Source: Copromyces sp. CBS 386.78
Lineage: Eukaryota > Ascomycota > Sordariomycetes > Sordariales > Sordariaceae
Direction of reading: 5' to 3'
Assembly (NCBI GenBank): GCA_030685235.1
Contig: MU839093.1
Span: forward strand, 186,001 to 250,000
DNA length: 64,000 nt
Positions 1 to 10,407 of this stretch are shown here, in pieces. Position 1 is the first letter of the stretch. Every line of letters begins with the position of its first letter. The translations under genes were made by a program, and so were the position numbers. The notes under the pieces were generated by a model. That model was not told the origin of the DNA. It worked only from the letters and a program-made list of their open reading frames with translations, and did not search any database.

Positions 1-214
1 TCTAACTTGTGGACAGCCCGATCGATGCTTGGCTTCGAAGTGAATGAAAGAAAAAAGGACTGGAACAAAAGGAAAAGAAGGGGAGAGGGAACCATGAGCT
101 GAATCAAAACAATACATTGCAATAGCTTCATAAGCGGTACCTATGTGTGCTTCGGGAAATCAGCTTGGCCGCCATGTTTAGCCAGTCTTCCGATATTGTC
201 CATCCTCTCCCATG

Positions 215-1038
215 TCAGTCAGAATCTTCTTCCATGAGAGAAACCTCATAACATTTCCGGGAAGATGGATCACCAAAATCAGAATCCGCCGAAGAAACCG
301 AAACCGTATCCGTTGTATCCGTGTCCTCCCTCCATGTCATCAGAGGCGTAATCTCCTCCTTTTCCTTGTGCACATGAATCCTGTTCTCCATGATCGCCAG
401 CGTCGCTTTCATGTTCTCATTCGCCCGACATGGAGTCGTGTTCTTTCTCCCCAGAACTGTCGTCTTCAAATTCCTTTCCGCAGTCGTGTGAGAAGGAGAA
501 GGCTCAAGATCAACCCAAAAAACCTTGCCCTCCGTCCCCCACCACAGAGGAACACCACCAAGGTCCGATTCCAAACAAGACACCTCAGTAAGCTTCTTCA
601 TCAAATGGAGCGGATGATTTCTCTCCCTCATCATTTCATCGCAGATATGCCAAGTGGCTTCCGGCACGAGCCTCCCAGACTTCTCCTTCTTCAACTTGAC
701 ATCTTCGACTGCCTGGCAGAAATCCCCCCTGAAATAAATCCGAGCGTCTCCTCGTGGTCCAACCGTCTTGAGATAATGGTGCAGTTCGTACATGCCCAGC
801 ACGTTCAGGTTGTTTCCGATGGCTTCGGCAGTTACGCTATGTTCGGTACATGGAGTAAGCCATAAATGGGTTTTCGAACACCGAGTGCAGAAGGCGAATA
901 CTTTCGGTTTGTACACGCCCTGTGATTGTGATTTTCAGTTTCAGTTAGTCAGAGGAAGACGCACTGGTAGGTAGAGCTAAGGTAGGTAAGGTAACCGGAC
1001 GTCTTTAAAGAAGGAACACTCACATCTTCGGTTGACAT
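215..1038 (-). CDS. Hypothetical protein A, CxxC-containing paralog
   Basis: Two exons, 1038..1024 and 919..215, give 239 aa. The first exon is only 15 nt (Met-Ser-Thr-Glu-Asp) and ends at a GTGAGT donor. The second starts after a CACAG acceptor and runs in phase 0 to TGA at 215-217. The product has an N-terminal FCTRC (CxxC) motif, a LGMYELHHYL segment, an RIYFRGDFC motif, and a Ser/Asp-rich acidic tail. The same landmarks, in the same order, occur in the gene at 2087-2932, so the two are diverged paralogs. I do not recognise the family; the paired cysteines could bind a metal, but that is inference. The large exon has no ATG at its start, which is why the short upstream exon was sought. Confidence 0.5.
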
Positions 1039-2086
1039 TCCGCAACCCATCGTGGCTTTGTAGTGTGGTGTACCTTGGCAATCGATGACACCCGCTTATT
1101 CCGTTGCGTCTGGCTGGATCCGTTCAGTTGTGGGTTAAAACCGGTCGTTGATGTCTTGTGGGTTGGTTTCTCAAAGTAAGACCGGCCTGGCCAGAGAGCC
1201 AGCAGGCCCATTATAAACTGGGCTTTCCAGTGCTGACTCCATTGCCTCGGCTATTCTGTACAAAAGATAGAGGCGTTGGCGATCTTGATGCATCTCGGCA
1301 TAGGAAGCCGGGCGCTTGACCATTGTTGTTGTGGTTGGAGGTTGGCTTTCAAAATCCGAGCAGAGCGCTAATAGTTGGTCTAATTTCCTTCTACTCCTTC
1401 CTTTCTGATCTCTGCTAAGTCATATGTTTTGGCGTACATTTCTAGGTTCCGTCGTGAAGATAAGGTAGGGTAGTTGGTGATTCTGGCGGATGTCGACACT
1501 GAAAGACGGACGTTTAACTATCGTCGCGTTGGTGGTAGATTGACTTTCAGGAATCGAGTAGGGCGCTTAGTATTTTTCTACCTCCCTTCCTTCTTCTTCT
1601 CTGCGAGTGTCATATGACTTGACGTTGGGGAGAACAATGGCGAAGCGGGGTGGGTAAGGCCGCGAGGACGGACAAAGGAAGGAACACTCTTTCAAGTACC
1701 GAAGCGCCCCGGACCCGAGCTTGTGGTTCAGAGAATCGTGGAAGCGGCAAGTGGGCTTCTTTGATGTCCAGCAAACGAGACGGGAGCCCCGTATAGAGCT
1801 GGAAGTTGTTAGACTAGTTAGCTCTAGTAAACGAGAAGAGCTGCATGGGAGCTGGGTCAAGCGTGGGCTGCATACATTCTGGGAAGCGTATGTTTTCCAG
1901 ACGATATCAGATTCCACGACACTCGTTTTAGAATGTGAATAATAGAGACTAAATCAGAACTTAACGCCCTTCCGCCACTCCTATACAAGAAATAACACAG
2001 TATAGTCCGAGTCATCAGGCTACCAAAACCCAAGCCATATCCTTGTCTGCTAAACTATCCTATGTTCAATGGCTGTTGCTCTTCCC
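1039..2086. other. Intergenic spacer with a diverged internal duplication
   Basis: No convincing gene. The stretch holds two related blocks, about 1280-1435 and 1475-1620, which share blocks such as a pyrimidine-rich run ending in a CATATG. The minus-strand frame at 1567-1917 begins with GTG and shows no family resemblance. A TAGGTA/AGGTAAGG-type motif lies just before this stretch, around 968-992. Confidence 0.4.
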
Positions 2087-2932
2087 CTAGTGTAACTTCC
2101 CCCAATGGTTCATAATGTCAATAACGAAAACTCCTTCTCCAGTATCCACTCCACACTCCGCAAGATGGTACTTCTCGTTCAGTTGCGTAAGGAACACAGC
2201 TGGATTCCTTTCACCGCGCTGCATTGCACTACGGACACTTTCAATGCTGTCCGGCATTGGCTCCCGGCAGAAATCACCTCTCAACTCAATGCGGGGATTT
2301 TTGCGATAGAGTCTGAGATATTTCAGCAAGTCGGTCATGCCCAGCGTCGTCCTCAAATTGCTCCTGATGTAGGGGGAAAAAACCTTAACACCGGGATTAT
2401 CAGGGGCACGCATCCATGCCGAACCGGTAAGCGAACACTGTTTATCCCTGCAGTGAGTGCAAAAAGCAGACACCATCGGCATATACACTGCTGGATCGCC
2501 TGTGAAAGCGAGCAACTTGCTGATGTCTCTTTCTCTGACTTGTTCCCATGTTTCTTTCTGTGTTTCAAGTCAGAGGAAGTCGCGCTATTAACCAGTCGGC
2601 AATACAGCAAGGTACCACTCACTTGTTGACCTTTTTGGTCTGAACTTGATATACAAGCACCCATGGTGGCGTCTGTACCTATTGTACCTTAGGTAGATAT
2701 CAAGGTACAGCTTCTTCGTTGTGCCTTTCCGAATCTTGGATTGAAACCGGCCGTGAAACGTGGTGACTTTCTTTCGTTGTGGCTTATCAGGATCTTGGGT
2801 TGACCGGTCGAGGAATGCGATACCCTGATTCTCGAAGGAAAACCGGTGACAGACCCTCAAGCCCCTTATATGCACGCCGACAGACTGCTCGCCAGTGAGC
2901 TCACCCAATCTTGATTTCATTGTTTCAACCAT
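2087..2932 (-). CDS. Hypothetical protein B, paralog of protein A
   Basis: Proposed exons 2932..2623 and 2499..2087, 240 aa in total. The donor is GTGAGT after a phase-1 codon and the acceptor is CACAG; the joined length is a whole number of codons. The second exon aligns with protein A: FCTHC against FCTRC, LGMTDLLKYL against LGMYELHHYL, RIELRGDFC against RIYFRGDFC, then a shared ERNP and a G-x-VF-x-(V/I)-D segment. Protein B lacks the acidic tail of A. Its first exon is longer and very basic. The position matching A's ATG reads AGG here, so translation would have to begin upstream at 2932, or the copy may be decaying. Function unknown. Confidence 0.4.
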
Positions 2933-3408
2933 TCTTCGTGTTGTCCTGGGGATAGCGTTGTTGGTACTATCGATTCGGAGAGGTTCGCATACATGATGTG
3001 GTGAAATGGTACGCGCCTAAACTGTGAGGTAGGTCAGCTGCTAACGTTTTCATTGTCCGTGAAAGAATATGGGGTAATGATGGAACTTTTCAGAGTAATT
3101 GGCGGGTTGTTGGTGTTGGTGCGTTTCGTCGTTGGTGGTCTATTTTCGGCATATCTCCTTCCCGTCCCATCGATCTGTACACGGTTAAGATATCTCCAAC
3201 GCATAACCCACGAGGCTGCTGTGTCGCTTGACTTGGGACTAGTAGCTGGTGTTCATGGACGATGCGAGCTGGCCCTGAAAGAAGAGGTATATGTATCGCT
3301 ATCATTTGTAAACATTATAAGCCATTGCCTGATTTCGCTCGGGATTGGCGACTGAACGGACGCCCCAACTCCATCCTTCCAGAGCATGATATGCTCGTTT
3401 ATTAATGC
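2933..3408. other. Intergenic spacer
   Basis: Short open frames on both strands, but the plus-strand frame at 3053 opens with TTG and none resembles a known family. No repeat or RNA gene seen. Confidence 0.4.
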
Positions 3409-3771
3409 TCATATCCTTCTTTCATCATCCTTGGTGAATGTATTCCCCATTTTGCCTCTTTCCTGAGCCCCGATCAGCAGCTTGATGGTTGGTTTGTGGA
3501 ACCGAATGTGGGACTCCTGTGGACCGAGTTCAACATCTTCGAAGACTAACTCTCGTGGGGGCAGGATTTGCCCATCGGTCATTCCAGGTAGTTCCAGCTT
3601 CTTAACCGCTCTGTATCCGAATTTGGTGCTGCCCTCATCCAGGAACATCAAAAGAGCCTCTGGTGTTACTTCGTCTGACTTTGCCGTGGCATCGCTTTCG
3701 GGCGAGACTTGGCGGGTGTCGCCGCCCTCCTCAGCTACTAGTGTGCTCGCATCGTCATCGGCCAACTCCTA
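3409..3771 (-). other. Open frame directly downstream of bet3, no ATG start
   Basis: A reading frame of about 120 codons follows the bet3 stop in the same frame, after a second in-frame stop (TAG at 3769-3771). It has an acidic, Ser/Thr-rich start (LADDDASTLVAEEGG) followed by a mixed-charge stretch that looks coding in composition. It begins with TTG, and the first in-frame ATG lies well inside. It is preceded by CTAG, which could serve as a splice acceptor, so it may be an alternative last exon of bet3; a GTACGC inside the bet3 last exon would be in phase. It may equally be chance. No family recognised. Confidence 0.2.
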
Positions 3772-3795
3772 GCTGTTCCTCGAATGTACGCTCTC

Positions 3796-4561
3796 CTAGT
3801 CGTCCTCGGGAGGAAGTTCATCGTCAATGTAGCGTACGAGAGTGACGCGCATCTCGGTCGTATCGTTGCCCCTGAGCACGTCGCTGATGAAGTGGGTCTC
3901 GACTTGCATTTGTACCATCTCGAGAGCGCCCCGTAGTACACCGCAAAGAATGTTGGAGAACCAGAGCTCATCTTGGGCGCGGCCGTCATCGGGCAGTTCG
4001 ACAAAGTCGGCGAGGGGATTCTCGTCGAAAACGAGGGAGAACTGTTTGCTGTCGCTCGTCCAGTTTGTGATTGTCGGGGTGACGTTGAGGAATATCTTGA
4101 AGCCGACCTGTGGCAGAAAGTGTCAGTTAGCAAAGTGTATTGCGCTGTTGGCACCGGTGAGGACTTGCCTTTGCGATCATCTCTGCGGTTTCACGGAAGT
4201 TGGAGCACCGGCGCATCGTGTTAGACTTGGCCAGGTAGTCTTCGATCAGACGGAGGCCAATGTTATAGCCCATCTTGTCCAGTTGCTTGTTGACTTGGGA
4301 ATAGTCATTCTCAAAGTCCTTGCATATCTGCGCAACGATGGTTCCGTAGGTGAGGACGACTAGTTCGGCGTTAACTTTTTCGATCCTCGTCCTGCCTGGC
4401 AGTTAGCACTGCGAGGGCATCTTGGGTGTCGAGGGGTCAGGGGCGATCATACTTCCAGATCCTGCCAAGTAACAAGCAGCGGTTAGCAAACGTCCATGAT
4501 GCCGTGTTGGTTGGGACCCGACTTACTCTTCCCCTAGACGGGATGCTTTGCTTGCTGACAT
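3796..4561 (-). CDS. bet3: TRAPP complex subunit Bet3 (TRAPPC3)
   Basis: Core subunit of the TRAPP tethering complexes at the Golgi, needed for ER-to-Golgi vesicle traffic and for activating the Rab Ypt1. Exons 4561..4527, 4461..4453, 4391..4169 and 4107..3796 join to 192 aa, the usual family length. Recognised by the family segments SRLGEEIWK, LTYGTIVAQICKDFEND, DKMGYNIGLRLIEDYL, and MRRCSNFRETAEMIAKVGFK, which holds the Cys that is palmitoylated in mammalian BET3. The C-terminus is acidic (DDELPPEDD). Two oddities: exon 2 is 9 nt, and intron 3 (4108-4168) has a GC donor (AAG|GCAAGT) instead of GT. Its 5' side now faces the retrotransposon, about 400 bp away. Confidence 0.93.
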
Positions 4562-4956
4562 TGTGAATGCTGGGGGTCAGAAGCCCGGGGAGCCTCTATA
4601 TGACTAGACCGTTTTCATAAAACAATGGGGCCAAAGGAGGTATATAAGTGCGCAAACAAGTGCTCCAGACGCGATGGTAGCGAAATTCAACCGAGATGTG
4701 AACGATGATGTTGTTGCTAGGCGGTGGGTTTGTGCCGCGAGACCTAAGATGGAACTTGGGGACCTCGATGGAAGCTGGAGTGGAAGCCGACTGCCCCGCC
4801 GACAGCGATGATGGCTGGTCCGGGGCAGGCACCACAGGCACTTGGAGCACTGAGCTCGGGGCAACCGCAAGGGTTCGACAACGGGAGCTGGGGCCCCACA
4901 GCCTTCTAGCTTGATCGGGCTTAGCCTTACAGCGGCTCCAGGTGTCGCAGCAGGGA
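4562..4956. promoter_or_regulatory. bet3 upstream region, left half of a split divergent promoter
   Basis: This stretch plus 10408-10529 would form a single spacer of about 520 bp between the divergent genes bet3 and the U5 WD40 gene if the retrotransposon and one target copy were removed. Base composition is ordinary, with no sign of RIP-type change, although it touches a heavily mutated element. No core promoter motif was identified with confidence. Confidence 0.5.
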
Positions 4957-4961
4957 ACTGA
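4957..4961. repeat. Target-site duplication ACTGA, left copy
   Basis: ACTGA stands immediately before the left LTR and again immediately after the right LTR (10403-10407). Five bases is the usual duplication length for Ty1/copia integrases. Confidence 0.9.
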
Positions 4962-5145
4962 TGTCAGATTTACTGGTGTGAACTGGTTGATTGAACTGTC
5001 TAGAAACTGGCCAGAAACTTGCTCTCCAACAGATCCGCTCCAGAAGGTCTGGGGGGTGCTCGGGTATCCTAGAAATACTAAGACCTATAGTCAAGTAACT
5101 GGGACCCTCTATATCTGGGTATAATCTACACCCTATAATTTGATA
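4962..5145 (-). repeat. Left LTR (3' LTR of the element)
   Basis: 184 bp, alignable end to end with 10219-10402. Differences between the two copies are transitions of the C/T or G/A kind. Its outer end keeps TGTCAGATT; its inner end has decayed to AATTTGATA. Confidence 0.93.
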
Positions 5146-5435
5146 TACCCCCTCACTTACAGACCTCTTTCGCCTTTTTAAAATTAAAAGTAAAGTTATT
5201 TATAAATATTTTATATTATTAATCCTAATTTCTTATTTAGATCTTCTATATTAACCTCCTTTAATCCCGGATTATCCTTCTTCCGTAATAGTACTTCGGC
5301 TATACCTAGCAAATTTCTAAAACTCTTATACTTTAAGATATCTAGTACTTTCGTTAATCTATTTACTAGTATTAGTTTTATATTTAAATATTTAATTTTA
5401 AAAATCTTTTTAATAAGGATCTCCTCCTTCAATTA
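5146..5435 (-). pseudogene. Remnant of copia RNase H C-terminus
   Basis: The minus strand still encodes NRLTKVLDILKYKSFRNLLG, which matches the ADxLTKxLxxxKFxxFRxxLG ending of copia RNase H domains. It lies next to the polypurine-like run and the 3' LTR, as expected for the end of pol. Confidence 0.75.
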
Positions 5436-6179
5436 GTATTTATAAATATTTATATATCTTATTTTAGTGTTAAAAGGAGGGGTTTCTTCTATAAGAACCC
5501 TAATAATTTGCTTATTATTATATTATAAAATAGGGATAGGATCTTCTAATAGTTTTACCCCTAGGGCGGATATTAACCGTATTATAAATAAGGTTTCCTT
5601 AGCTATTTTCTCGATTATATATAATTCTACCTCTATTATTAAGGTTACGATTGTAGTTTACTTAATTATTCCCTAATAAATTAAACTACTATATAGCTTA
5701 ATTATAAAACCCTACGAACTCTTTTAATCGATAGCGTTATTTATAAATGAAATATTTAAGGCTATTTTTAATTAGTTATTACCATTAAAATATAGTATTT
5801 ATATTTTAGTAATTCGAAAATACTATAATACTTTTTCGTTTATAATTAGGTAGGTAGGATTAGGGTTATAATTATATCATATTAATTTACTTATTAGAAA
5901 CGCAATATTTAATCTAATATTAATTATTATATATAGTAAAGAACTTACATTAATTTAATAAGCGCAGATCTTTACGTAATTAGTAGTACCCTTATAAGGG
6001 ATTAATTCTATATACTTTATAAGTATTAGGGTGGGTTAAAAGCTGGATTTTAGTAATTTAGAGATTTTCTCGATATAAGCTTCTTATAATAATTAAATCT
6101 TTCTTTAATCTCGATTTCGGATAATTTTAATACTTAAAAACCATTGGAGCTTATTTCCTCTAGTAAAGTAATATCTTAA

Positions 6180-6420
6180 TTATAAATTTGCTACGTATTT
6201 ATTAACCTCCTCTATCTTATTTTTATTAAATATAAAGACGATATCGTTAACGTAATATAGTATAAATATACTATTCTTCTTTATAATATACAAATCTTTA
6301 GGAATCGCTTCGAATCCTATTTTTTTAAACGCTTTACTAAATTTTCGTTATTATAGTAGAAGTACTCTTCTAAGCCTATATAATACTTTAAATAATTTGA
6401 AGACTTTATTAGGGGTTTAA
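6180..6420 (-). pseudogene. Remnant of copia reverse transcriptase
   Basis: The minus strand shows KVLYRLRR, two stop codons, then KKIGFEAIP and a catalytic box reading LYYVNDIVF. This corresponds to the copia pattern KxLYGLRxxPxxW...GFxxxxxD...LYVDDI. The first catalytic Asp is now Asn (a G-to-A change) and the Trp and Gln positions are stops. The catalytic box is at about 6238-6260. Confidence 0.85.
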
Positions 6421-7729
6421 TACTTAGGTAGTATACGTATATAAATCTCCTTATCGAAGGTTGCGTTAATAAAGGCATTAATTACATTATATTAGATTAG
6501 TTCGAAGTCGAATTTTATAGCGAGAATAATAATAAATTTAAATAATTTCCCGGCTAGGGTAAATACGTACGTATCTATTCTATTTTTACTCTATTAATCT
6601 CTTTTTACAATTAATTATACCTTATATTTATTAAGGGTATTATTTTTATTAAATTTATATATATATATTTATATATAATCGAAGATCTATTTACTTCGTA
6701 ACCGCAATAAGTCTCCGCTAACCTCGATTTACATTTTTATATCCTTATAACTTTATAGATAAGTCTCTTCTACTTACTTAAATAGCTTACCGAATTGGTA
6801 ATTATTAAAATCCTTATAATACTTAAATTCTAAGGGTAGATCTCGTTTATAAATATTCTTAAAACGACTAAACTTAGTTATTAACCATTCTACTTCCGCT
6901 TTGGTAATAATTTTCCCTATTATTTTTACTATTAGTTATATTAATTTACTAGCGTAAAAGGCAGTTTCCTAAGGTTCTTATTAGCGGATATATTAATTTA
7001 TTATTCGGTCTATTAAATAATTAGTATAAAGTACGGCCGACGGAATTAATAGAAGTAACGGGTAAAACCCTATAATATATTCGAAAGATATTTTTTCTAT
7101 AGTAGGGTACAGATTAGCTTCTTCTTAAATTTGACTACTCTCTTCTTAGGAAGTATTTTAATTTTATTCGTAATTTTTATCTAAGAGGTTTAATAGTAAC
7201 GGTTCGATATTTATATTATTAATATTATTTTATAGGCCGTAGCCTTCTCTCTCTAATAGATCGGATACCCCCGAGGGTTAACTATACAGCTTATTTATTT
7301 TATTAAGTAAATCCATTAATTCTTTACTATTTATTTAGAGGTCTTCTCTTAATTTTTTAAAGTCTAGGTTATATATAATTTCTTTATTAAAGATTATGTC
7401 CTTAGTTTATATTATTCTATTTGTATGCGGATTTTATATACAATAGATTGAAATTATTAAATAACTAATAAAGAAACCTATTTATACTTTAAATAAATAC
7501 TTTTAACGCCGCTTCTCTTTCTTCTAAATAATATTCGTTATTATAAATATTTTATAACTATAGATTTTTAAGTAACTTAAATCTAGTTTACGTACTTTTT
7601 AATAATTATATTATTAAGTAATATAAGTATAGAACCGTTTAAATAGAGATTTCCAATTATAAAGGTACTGAAGGGATCTATTAATAAAATATATTACTAC
7701 GGTGGTAATTTCTAGCTATAGATCGATCG

Positions 7730-8270
7730 GAAATTTTAAACTTATTAATATAGTATTATATCTTTCCTTAATTATACCCCCTAAACGCTCTACCCTACCG
7801 TTCTATATTTATATATTAGGAGTAGAGGGTTTAACTATCGTTCTTCGTTATAATAACCTTTATTGGATCTTGTTATTTATAAATTCGTTATCGAATTTGA
7901 AAGTTTTAATTTTAATATTGTACCGTTATTTTAATATATCGATATAGGATATTAGCGTAATAGCGATAATAATTGCTTAACGATTTAATAGGTAGTAATT
8001 TTAAATATAATTAAATTAGTAGTATATAATAAGGAGGAAATATTTAACTCCGTTATTTCCTTCATTAAATTCGAAGAAATCTATTACGAATTTTTCCCCT
8101 AATTTATAACCGCGGTCTCTAAATATATAATAAACTTATTATTTAATCTTTATTATAGTATACGCGTTGTATTTAATTAATAATATATTGTAAATCCGTA
8201 TTCCGTTAACGTTTTAAAAATAATTAAATATTTATAGTCCTAAGTAACCGAATCGTAGATGTTAAATATC
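7730..8270 (-). pseudogene. Remnant of copia integrase
   Basis: Around 8220-8265 the minus strand reads stop-HLRFGYLGL, a RIP-altered form of the WHxRxGHLG zinc-binding region, with Trp turned into a stop and His into Tyr. Around 7740-7910 it reads IKTFKFDNEF and then PSTPN...NGRVERLGG, matching the catalytic DNGxEF and the PYTPxQNGVAER box. Several stops interrupt it. Confidence 0.8.
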
Positions 8271-10218
8271 TATTATCTATTTAAAAGGGCGCTATATATA
8301 CGAACTAATCTTATACCGACGTATTATAAACGAAGTTCTAATAAACGAGAGAGGGATAGTTTCTATAACTATTTAATTATAAATAGTATTTAAGTAATAA
8401 AAAAATAATTTATTAACTTTCTTCAAATAATTATTAAGGGGATAGTAATTTTAATAGAAACCTTACCTTCGTAATTAAATATAAGAGACGAAGTTAGTAG
8501 CGAAATTAAGGTAAAAAGCGACCTCCTTCAATTATAATTTTAAGGGACTATTTTTTCTTCTAATAACGACGTTAACTTTTTTAAACCCTTTAATCGCTAT
8601 TTAAATATCTCCAACCTATATATATTTATTTAGGTTAATATAATGAAAATAAAGGAAACGAATAATTTTATTAAATATATAAAGCGAACTACTAAAATCG
8701 AATATCGCTAAATTCTTAAGGGGGTAAATCTCCTCCCCAATTTAATATACCTCACTAATTTAAAAGGTTAATTTATAAATAATATTATAATTTATATTAA
8801 ATAATTATACAATCTCCTACTTTTTAAGAACCTTCCCCTTACTGCTATTTTTAATTACAATTCTTTTAACTTCCTTAGCCAATTTAAAATCCTTTACGAA
8901 ATTAAATTCAATAATGTATTTAATTGAGGGGAATAACCTCGTAATATATTTAAGCTTCGTATTTAAATTAATATACTAATATTTTTTTAGGGAATATAGT
9001 CCCCTTTTATATACCTTATATACGGGTAAATCTATTACCTTCTTATAGGCTTAAATTTCGGTTTTATCTGATTAAATCTTTCTTTTATTAAATTTAAACC
9101 CTTTAAGCTTTTTCTTATTATTTTAACGAACGTCCTTATTATTAATTTCTTTATTCTAATTCTCGCTAATAGATTTTTAATTATTAAATTCGATACTAAT
9201 TTCCCTAATATTAAAAGCGCTATAATATCCTCCCTTCCCGGTAATAGCCTTACGTTTCGTAAAATTAATCCCGTATTTCTTAAAATCTTTATAGACTTCT
9301 ATATACGTAAGCATACTATCGGCTATCTATTTATTAAATTTCTAAGTACCTTCGTACTATTTAAGGCATACGATTTTAATTATATTAATAAAGTTAATAT
9401 ACTAAGAATTAATAACTTTAATTTCTCTAACCCCTATAGTTTAACCGTTATTTATAGCAGTAAACTAATTTTAAAATTAATTAATCTAATTCTTAGGTTC
9501 CTTAATTAAAATAGTAATTATTTTATAATATTGCTTTCTAGCCCTAATTTGTTCGTTAATAATTTTATAATTAATTATACTCTTTAATTATTAATATTAT
9601 TCGTTAATCTCCTATTCTTCCTTTATAGTACTATTTTATAGCTTATAATTAATTAACGTTCTTATTTAAGTACGTACGGCTTTATTACTAGCTACGAATT
9701 CCTTCTAATCTTTCTTAAAATTGGGGTAGAGTGTGAACTTTAATTTGAAGAGTTCTTTATTAAATAGATTTACTTCGGTAGTAAGGGTATTAAAAATTAT
9801 TTTGTTTCGTTTTCGGTATTTAATAAGGATTTTTCGAAGAATTCTATTCTAATTTATAATAATATAAATAGTAATTCCGCTATTAAAAAGGTTAAATTCT
9901 TCCTTAGCGGTTCGGATCCGTTCTTTAACTTCTTTAATAATAAAGTATTAGTTTGAATAGGGTTACTTCGGTTCGATAGGTCTTTCGATAGTACTTTAGA
10001 TTTATTTTTTGAAGGTATTTGTATTGTATTTTAATTAGAGTATTGGTTTTTAGCGGATCTAATCCTTTCTATCTTTAAAGTAAGTAATATTCTCCTTAGT
10101 TTCGTTATTGATCTTTGAAAGAGATATTATATTATTTAATTAATTGTTAACTATTAATTAATATTAATCGTCGTATTAATAGGTAATTGATGGGTAATAC
10201 GCGTATTAGATTGTTAAT

Positions 10219-10402
10219 TGTTAGATTTACTAGTGTGAACTAGTTGATTGAACTGTCTAGAAATTGGCTAGAAACTTGCTTTCTAATAGATCCGCTCTAG
10301 AAGGTCTAGGGGGTGCTCGGGTATCCTAGAAATGCCAAGACTTGTAGTTAGGTGATTGGGACCCTCTACATCTGGGTGTGATCTGCACCCTGTAATCTGA
10401 CA
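10219..10402 (-). repeat. Right LTR (5' LTR of the element)
   Basis: 184 bp. The inner end has changed (TGTTAGATT) while the outer end keeps AATCTGACA. Lies 127 bp before the start codon of the WD40 gene. Confidence 0.93.
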
Positions 10403-10407
10403 ACTGA
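10403..10407. repeat. Target-site duplication ACTGA, right copy
   Basis: Matches 4957-4961 exactly. Confidence 0.9.

Larger units (their letters stand above)
5436..10218. other. Remaining interior of the retrotransposon, AT-rich
   Basis: Almost entirely A, T and TA dinucleotides with scattered CG. Apart from the reverse transcriptase and integrase remnants listed separately, no open frame of useful length and no host gene was found. The upstream third (about 8300-10200) should contain gag and protease, but they are not recognisable by eye. Confidence 0.6.
4962..10402 (-). mobile_element. RIP-mutated Ty1/copia LTR retrotransposon
   Basis: A 5441-bp element bounded by two 184-bp direct LTRs and flanked by ACTGA. 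Outer ends form a 9-bp inverted repeat, TGTCAGATT and AATCTGACA. It reads on the minus strand: integrase remnants lie upstream of reverse transcriptase, then RNase H, the copia order. A purine run (GAGGGGG) on the minus strand abuts the 4962-5145 LTR, fitting a polypurine tract at the 3' LTR. The interior is extremely AT-rich, with stops where Trp and Gln codons should be, as expected from RIP. No intact open frame remains, so it cannot move by itself. I could not place a primer-binding site or a gag domain. Confidence 0.92.

Noticed and set aside
1020..1211. 63-codon ATG frame upstream of protein A
   Set aside because: Its end overlaps the donor that is better used by the MSTED start of protein A in another frame, and it cannot be joined in phase to the main exon.
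5211..7947. Short open frames in the AT-rich block as small genes
   Set aside because: They are fragments of the retrotransposon pol between RIP-made stops, or chance frames in AT-rich DNA.
4957..10407. AT-rich block as a centromere core or mitochondrial insertion
   Set aside because: It is only 5.4 kb, has exact LTR borders and a target duplication, and retains pol motifs.
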